DNA of 64,000 nt from positions 1,240,001 to 1,304,000 of the forward strand of contig NZ_CP177163.1 of the NCBI RefSeq assembly GCF_046736075.1. The letters run 5' to 3'. The translations under genes were made by a program, and so were the position numbers. This stretch comes from Stenotrophomonas sp046736075. Its GTDB lineage: Bacteria; Pseudomonadota; Gammaproteobacteria; Xanthomonadales; Xanthomonadaceae. Position 1 is the first letter of the stretch; each line of letters opens with the position of its first letter. This document shows, one piece after another, positions 60,309 to 64,000 of this stretch. Under the pieces are notes generated by a model. That model had not been told where the DNA came from. It saw nothing but the letters and a program-made list of their open reading frames with translations, and did no database searches.

Positions 60309-60866
60309 ATGAGACGCTATCGGAAAGTCGACTTCCCCGTCGCCGAGGTGCGACGCTACCTCGAACCCGGTCCGGTGGTGCTGGTCAGCTCGGCATGGAA
60401 GGGCCAGCGCGACATCATGACGATGGGCTGGCACATGGTGCTGGAGTTCGTCCCGTCACGGCTGGCAACGATGATCTCCAGCGGCAACCACAGCTTCGAG
60501 CTGATCCGCCGCAGTGGCGAATGCGTCATCAATGTACCCACTGCCACGATGCTCGATACGGTTGTGGCCATCGGCAACAGCAGCGGCGCGGAGATCGACA
60601 AGTTCGCGCACTTTGGCCTGGATGCCGTGGCCGGCAGCGCGGTGGCCGCCCCGCTGATCGCGCAGTGCCCCGCCAGCTTCGAGTGCCGTCTGGTCGACCG
60701 CAGCCAGATCACACGACATGGGCTCTTCATCTGGGAGGTGGTCAAGGCACACGTCGCGCGTTCTCCCAGGCTGCCGCGCACGGTGCACTACCGCGGCGAT
60801 GGGCAGTTCATGGTCTCCGGTGACGAGGTCTCGCGTCGCCGTCTGTTCAACCCCGGAATGCTGTAA
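60309..60866 (+). CDS. Flavin reductase-like FMN-binding protein
   Basis: 185 residues from ATG 60309, GGAGG 5 bases ahead. Flavin reductase/DIM6-type split barrel with GPVVLVSSAWKGQRDIMTMGWHM at 21–43 and later SFECRLVDRS. Probable NAD(P)H:flavin reductase or FMN-binding protein; substrate unknown. Divergent from the BlaI operon, from which its start is 116 bases away. The acetyl-CoA hydrolase gene follows after 31 bases. Confidence 0.85.
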   Translation: MRRYRKVDFPVAEVRRYLEPGPVVLVSSAWKGQRDIMTMGWHMVLEFVPSRLATMISSGNHSFELIRRSGECVINVPTATMLDTVVAIGNSSGAEIDKFAHFGLDAVAGSAVAAPLIAQCPASFECRLVDRSQITRHGLFIWEVVKAHVARSPRLPRTVHYRGDGQFMVSGDEVSRRRLFNPGML

Positions 60867-60897
60867 TGGCCCGCATGATTTCGCAGGAACGCGCCGC

Positions 60898-62844
60898 ATG
60901 ACCGAACACCTGACCGACCTCGACGCCGCCGTTGACTGGCTGCTGCAACGGGTCGATGGCCCCCTTCGCGTGGGTGCCCCGCTGGCGCTGGGCAAGCCGC
61001 ACCGCCTGCTCAACGCCCTGTATGCGCGCGTGGAAAACGATGCCTCGCGGCCGCTGCAGCTGTACACCGCACTGTCGTTGAACCCGCCACGCGGCGGTGC
61101 CGGGCTGGAAGCGCGCTTCATGGGGCCGTTTGCCGAGCGCCACTTCGGCGCGGATTTCCCGCGCCTGGCCTACGCCGATGCGATGGTGCGCGATCGCCTG
61201 CCCGACCATGTGCAGGTGGAAGAGTTCTACATGCAGTCCGGTGCGCTGCTGGGCTCGTCGCAGGCGCAGCGCAGCTACACCAGCCTCAACTACACCCACG
61301 CCGCCGACGCGGTGGCGCAGCGCGCGCCGCACGCGATCGTGCAGAAAGTGGCGATGCGTGCGAACGACCGGCGCCTGTCGCTGTCGTGCAACAACGACAT
61401 CACCCAGGACACTCTGGATGCAATGGTCGCGCGCGGGCTGCCGCGCCCGCTGATGATCGCCGAGATCGATCCGCAGCTGCCCTACCTGGCCGGCTCGGCC
61501 ACGGTGGATGTGTCGTTCTTCGATCTGGTGATCACGCCCCCCGGGCCGTATCCGGATCTGTTCGGCCTGCCGCGCCAACCGGTCGGCGATGCCGACTACG
61601 CCATCGGCCTGTACGCCAGCGCGCTGGTACGCGACGGTGGCACCCTGCAGATCGGCATCGGTACCCTGGCCGATGCGCTGAGCCACGCGCTGGTACTGCG
61701 CCACACCGACAACGCGCGCTACCGGCAGATCCTGCAGGCGCTCGATCCCGACCTGGCCACGCACCCCAGCGTGCTCGCCTCCGGTGGGCTGGACCCGTTC
61801 GAGATCGGCCTGTACGGCTGCAGTGAAATGCTCAACGAAGGGTTCCGCCGGCTGGTCCAGACCGGGGTGATCCGGCGCAAGGTGCACGACGATCTGGCCC
61901 TGCTGCAGCGGATCGAGAATGGCACCGCCTGGACCACCGATTACGCCACCCTCGAAGCCGAAGGCGAGTACCTGCACGGCGCTTTCTACCTGGGCTCGCC
62001 GGAGTTCTACCAGTGGCTGCGCGACCTGCCCGATGACGAGCGCAGTGCGATCGGCATGCGCCGGATCAGCGAGATCAACCAGCTCTACGGCGGCGATGAG
62101 ACGCTGGAACGGATGCAGCGCCGCGATGCGCGCTTCTTCAACTCCTGCATGATGGCCACCGCACTGGGCGCGGCCGTTTCCGATGCGCTGGAAGACGGAC
62201 GCGTGGTCTCCGGCGTGGGCGGCCAGTACAACTTCGTGGCGATGGCCCATGCCCTCCCCGGCGCGCGCAGCGCGCTGATCTTCCGTGCCACGCGCGAGGA
62301 CAAGGGCGTGCTGCAGTCGAACGTGCGCTGGAACTACGGGCACACCACCATCCCGCGCCACCTGCGCGACCTGTACATCAACGAGTACGGCATCGCCGAC
62401 CTGCGCAACATGACCGACGAGGACTGCGTGATCGCGATGGCGGGCATCACCGATGCGCGCTTCCAGGCGGCGCTGCTGGACCAGGCCAAGGCGGCGAAGA
62501 AGCTGGCCACCGGGTTTGCCGCACCGCCGGCCTGGCAGCGCAATTCCGCCACGTCGGTCAGCGCGGCACTGGCGCCGTTCCGCCAGTCCGGGCTGCTGCC
62601 GGACTACCCGCTGGGCAGCGACTTCACCGAGGTGGAGCAGCACCTGGTCAAGGCGCTGGGCTGGCTGAAGCAGAACACGCAGACGCGCGCGGCCAAGCTG
62701 CGCACGGTGCTGGCGGCGGTCATGCAGCCGGCCGGTGACGGCGACGCGGTGTATCTGCAGCGCATGGGGCTGGAGGCCCCGAAGGACATCGGCGAACGGA
62801 TCGAAGCGCGGCTGGTGCGGTTGGGGTTGGCGCGTACCGCATAG
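60898..62844 (+). CDS. Acetyl-CoA hydrolase/transferase family protein (long form)
   Basis: 648 residues, longer than the usual 430–500 of this family; the additional length lies mainly in the middle and C-terminus. The N-terminal and C-terminal halves of the AcetylCoA_hydro fold are present, with LGKPHRLLNALY, the RLSLSCNNDITQDTLD segment, GGTLQIGIGTLADAL and the C-terminal INEYGIADLRNMTDEDCV. Hydrolyses acyl-CoA or transfers CoA between acids; substrate unknown. May be co-transcribed with the flavin reductase-like gene. Confidence 0.88.
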   Translation: MTEHLTDLDAAVDWLLQRVDGPLRVGAPLALGKPHRLLNALYARVENDASRPLQLYTALSLNPPRGGAGLEARFMGPFAERHFGADFPRLAYADAMVRDRLPDHVQVEEFYMQSGALLGSSQAQRSYTSLNYTHAADAVAQRAPHAIVQKVAMRANDRRLSLSCNNDITQDTLDAMVARGLPRPLMIAEIDPQLPYLAGSATVDVSFFDLVITPPGPYPDLFGLPRQPVGDADYAIGLYASALVRDGGTLQIGIGTLADALSHALVLRHTDNARYRQILQALDPDLATHPSVLASGGLDPFEIGLYGCSEMLNEGFRRLVQTGVIRRKVHDDLALLQRIENGTAWTTDYATLEAEGEYLHGAFYLGSPEFYQWLRDLPDDERSAIGMRRISEINQLYGGDETLERMQRRDARFFNSCMMATALGAAVSDALEDGRVVSGVGGQYNFVAMAHALPGARSALIFRATREDKGVLQSNVRWNYGHTTIPRHLRDLYINEYGIADLRNMTDEDCVIAMAGITDARFQAALLDQAKAAKKLATGFAAPPAWQRNSATSVSAALAPFRQSGLLPDYPLGSDFTEVEQHLVKALGWLKQNTQTRAAKLRTVLAAVMQPAGDGDAVYLQRMGLEAPKDIGERIEARLVRLGLARTA

Positions 62845-62882
62845 GCGGTACGGGTCTGCCGGGTTCCCCCTGGGCAAACGCA

Positions 62883-62907
62883 GAAGGCCGGGCAATGCCC
62901 GGCCTTC
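62883..62907. terminator. Bidirectional terminator between acetyl-CoA hydrolase and tkt
   Basis: Perfect GAAGGCCGGGC/GCCCGGCCTTC stem with an AAT loop, in the convergent gap (38 bases past one stop, 30 from the other). Flanking T/A runs are short on both sides. Confidence 0.7.
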
Positions 62908-62937
62908 CGTTTACACCACTGGATCACCCGAAGGCGA

Positions 62938-64000
62938 TCAGTTGGCCAACTGCGCCTTGGCCGCTGCCACCACCGCCTCGGTGGTGATGCCGAAGTGCTT
63001 GTACAGCGCATCGGCCGGGGCCGAGGCACCGAAGGTGTCGATGCCGATCACCGCACCGTCCAGGCCCACGTACTGGCGCCAGAAACCGGTGACGCCGGCT
63101 TCCACTGCCACGCGGTTGCGCACGGCGTTGGGCAGCACGGACTCGCGGTAGGCCGCGTCCTGACGCTCGAACACGTCGGTGGACGGCATGGACACCACGC
63201 GGGCCTTGATGCCGGCGGCATCCAGTTCCGCCTTGGCGGCCACGGCCAGGCCCACTTCCGAACCGGTGCCGATCAGGATCACGTCCGGCACGCCGCCTTC
63301 GGCGTCGGCCAGCACGTAACCACCGCGCGCGATCTGTGCGACCTGCGTGTCGTTGCGCGGCTGGTGCGGCAGGTTCTGGCGGCTGAACACCAGGCAGCTC
63401 GGACCGTCGGTACGGGTGATCGCCGACTTCCAGCTGACCGCCGACTCGACCGCATCGCACGGGCGCCACACATCGTTGTTCGGGATGTAGCGCAGCGAGG
63501 CCAGGTGCTCCACCGGCTGGTGGGTCGGGCCGTCTTCGCCGAGGCCGATCGAATCGTGGGTGTACACGTGGATCGCGTGCGCCGGGATCAGCGCGCTCAT
63601 GCGCACGCCGTTGCGGGCGTAGTCGCTGAACACCAGGAAGGTGGCATCGAACGGAATGAACCCGCCATGCAGCGCCAAGCCGTTGGCGATGGCGGTCATG
63701 CCGAACTCGCGCACGCCGTAGTACACGTAGTTGGCGTTCGGGTCGTCGGTGGCGACCGACTTGCTGGCCTTCCACAGGGTCAGGTTGGAGTGCGCCAGAT
63801 CGGCCGAACCGCCAACCAGCTCCGGCAGCAGCGGCGCGAACGCTTCGATTGCCAGCTGCGAGGCCTTGCGCGAGGCGATGGTCTGGCCGTCGGCCTGGAC
63901 CTGCGCGATGTAGGCATCGGCCTTGGCCACGAAATCGGCCGGCAGCTCACCGTGCGAGCGACGGATCAGTTCCTCGGCTTCGGCCGGGAACTGCGCGGCG
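62938..64000 (-). CDS. tkt: Transketolase (5' end beyond window)
   Basis: C-terminal 353 or so residues of transketolase; the N-terminal TPP-binding part lies outside. Visible parts: the pyrimidine-binding domain with DSIGLGEDGPTHQPVEHLASLR and the C-terminal domain with IGTGSEVGLAVAA and the IDTFGASAPADALYKHFG motif. Moves two-carbon units between sugar phosphates in the pentose phosphate pathway. Its proximity to gap and pgk on the same strand is the familiar arrangement of xanthomonads and other proteobacteria. Confidence 0.95.
   Translation of the reverse strand, partial: AAQFPAEAEELIRRSHGELPADFVAKADAYIAQVQADGQTIASRKASQLAIEAFAPLLPELVGGSADLAHSNLTLWKASKSVATDDPNANYVYYGVREFGMTAIANGLALHGGFIPFDATFLVFSDYARNGVRMSALIPAHAIHVYTHDSIGLGEDGPTHQPVEHLASLRYIPNNDVWRPCDAVESAVSWKSAITRTDGPSCLVFSRQNLPHQPRNDTQVAQIARGGYVLADAEGGVPDVILIGTGSEVGLAVAAKAELDAAGIKARVVSMPSTDVFERQDAAYRESVLPNAVRNRVAVEAGVTGFWRQYVGLDGAVIGIDTFGASAPADALYKHFGITTEAVVAAAKAQLAN

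Overview
The window is GC-rich chromosomal DNA from a gammaproteobacterium of the Lysobacteraceae (Xanthomonadaceae), most likely Stenotrophomonas or a near relative. Support: the order pilB–pilA–pilC–pilD–coaE followed by a two-component pair, a thiS–thiG–trmB block, an EstA-type GDSL autotransporter, a TonB-type copper receptor, GTAG-type palindromic repeats of the sort common in Stenotrophomonas, and frequent GTG starts with 4-base gene overlaps. The species assignment is inference from gene content. I see no phage, insertion sequence, CRISPR array or plasmid backbone.

Layout. 1–7.3 kb: type IV pilus biogenesis (partial pilB; pilA with a sigma-54 promoter; pilC; pilD; then coaE). Between pilB and pilA sits a two-gene cassette, an ICMT-like membrane methyltransferase and a serine-hydrolase lipoprotein. 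7.3–13.5 kb: an OmpR-type regulator/kinase pair, rimK and four uncharacterised envelope proteins. 13.6–19 kb: a second regulator/kinase pair leading into a MacAB-type efflux operon with a possible leader peptide. 19–22 kb: two small secreted proteins (one with EF-hands), tRNA-Gly(CCC) and an autotransporter esterase. 22–30 kb: thiS-thiG-trmB, an SLC13/RCK transporter, a Rieske protein, an FAH-family hydrolase, mscL and an M28 peptidase, then a 634-base gene-free stretch rich in RNA-like structure. 30–42 kb: an rRNA methyltransferase, an AGCS symporter, an RND pump pair, a copper receptor with a DUF2946 protein, and a divergent cysB-type regulator/cysteine synthase pair. 42–44 kb: a macro-domain protein and an M1-like peptidase. 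44–54.6 kb: lower glycolysis (class I fba, pyk, gph-like, pgk, gap) interrupted by a DUF3999/DUF2339 membrane pair. 54.7–64 kb: ompW with an FNR-type box, an Asp/Glu racemase, an S1/P1 nuclease, a persulfide-dioxygenase-like hydrolase, a BlaI/BlaR1-type operon with clear operators, a flavin reductase-like protein, a large acetyl-CoA hydrolase/transferase and partial tkt.

Functional themes: surface appendages and envelope sensing (pili, two two-component systems, MacAB, RND, BlaI/BlaR1), central carbon metabolism (fba, pyk, pgk, gap, tkt) and sulfur/cysteine handling (cysB-type regulator, cysteine synthase, persulfide dioxygenase). The least explained elements are the pilA-linked methyltransferase/hydrolase cassette, the structured gene-free region at 29.6–30.2 kb, the DUF2339/DUF3999 pair, and the BlaI/BlaR1 operon that carries TonB-like domains instead of a beta-lactam sensor.
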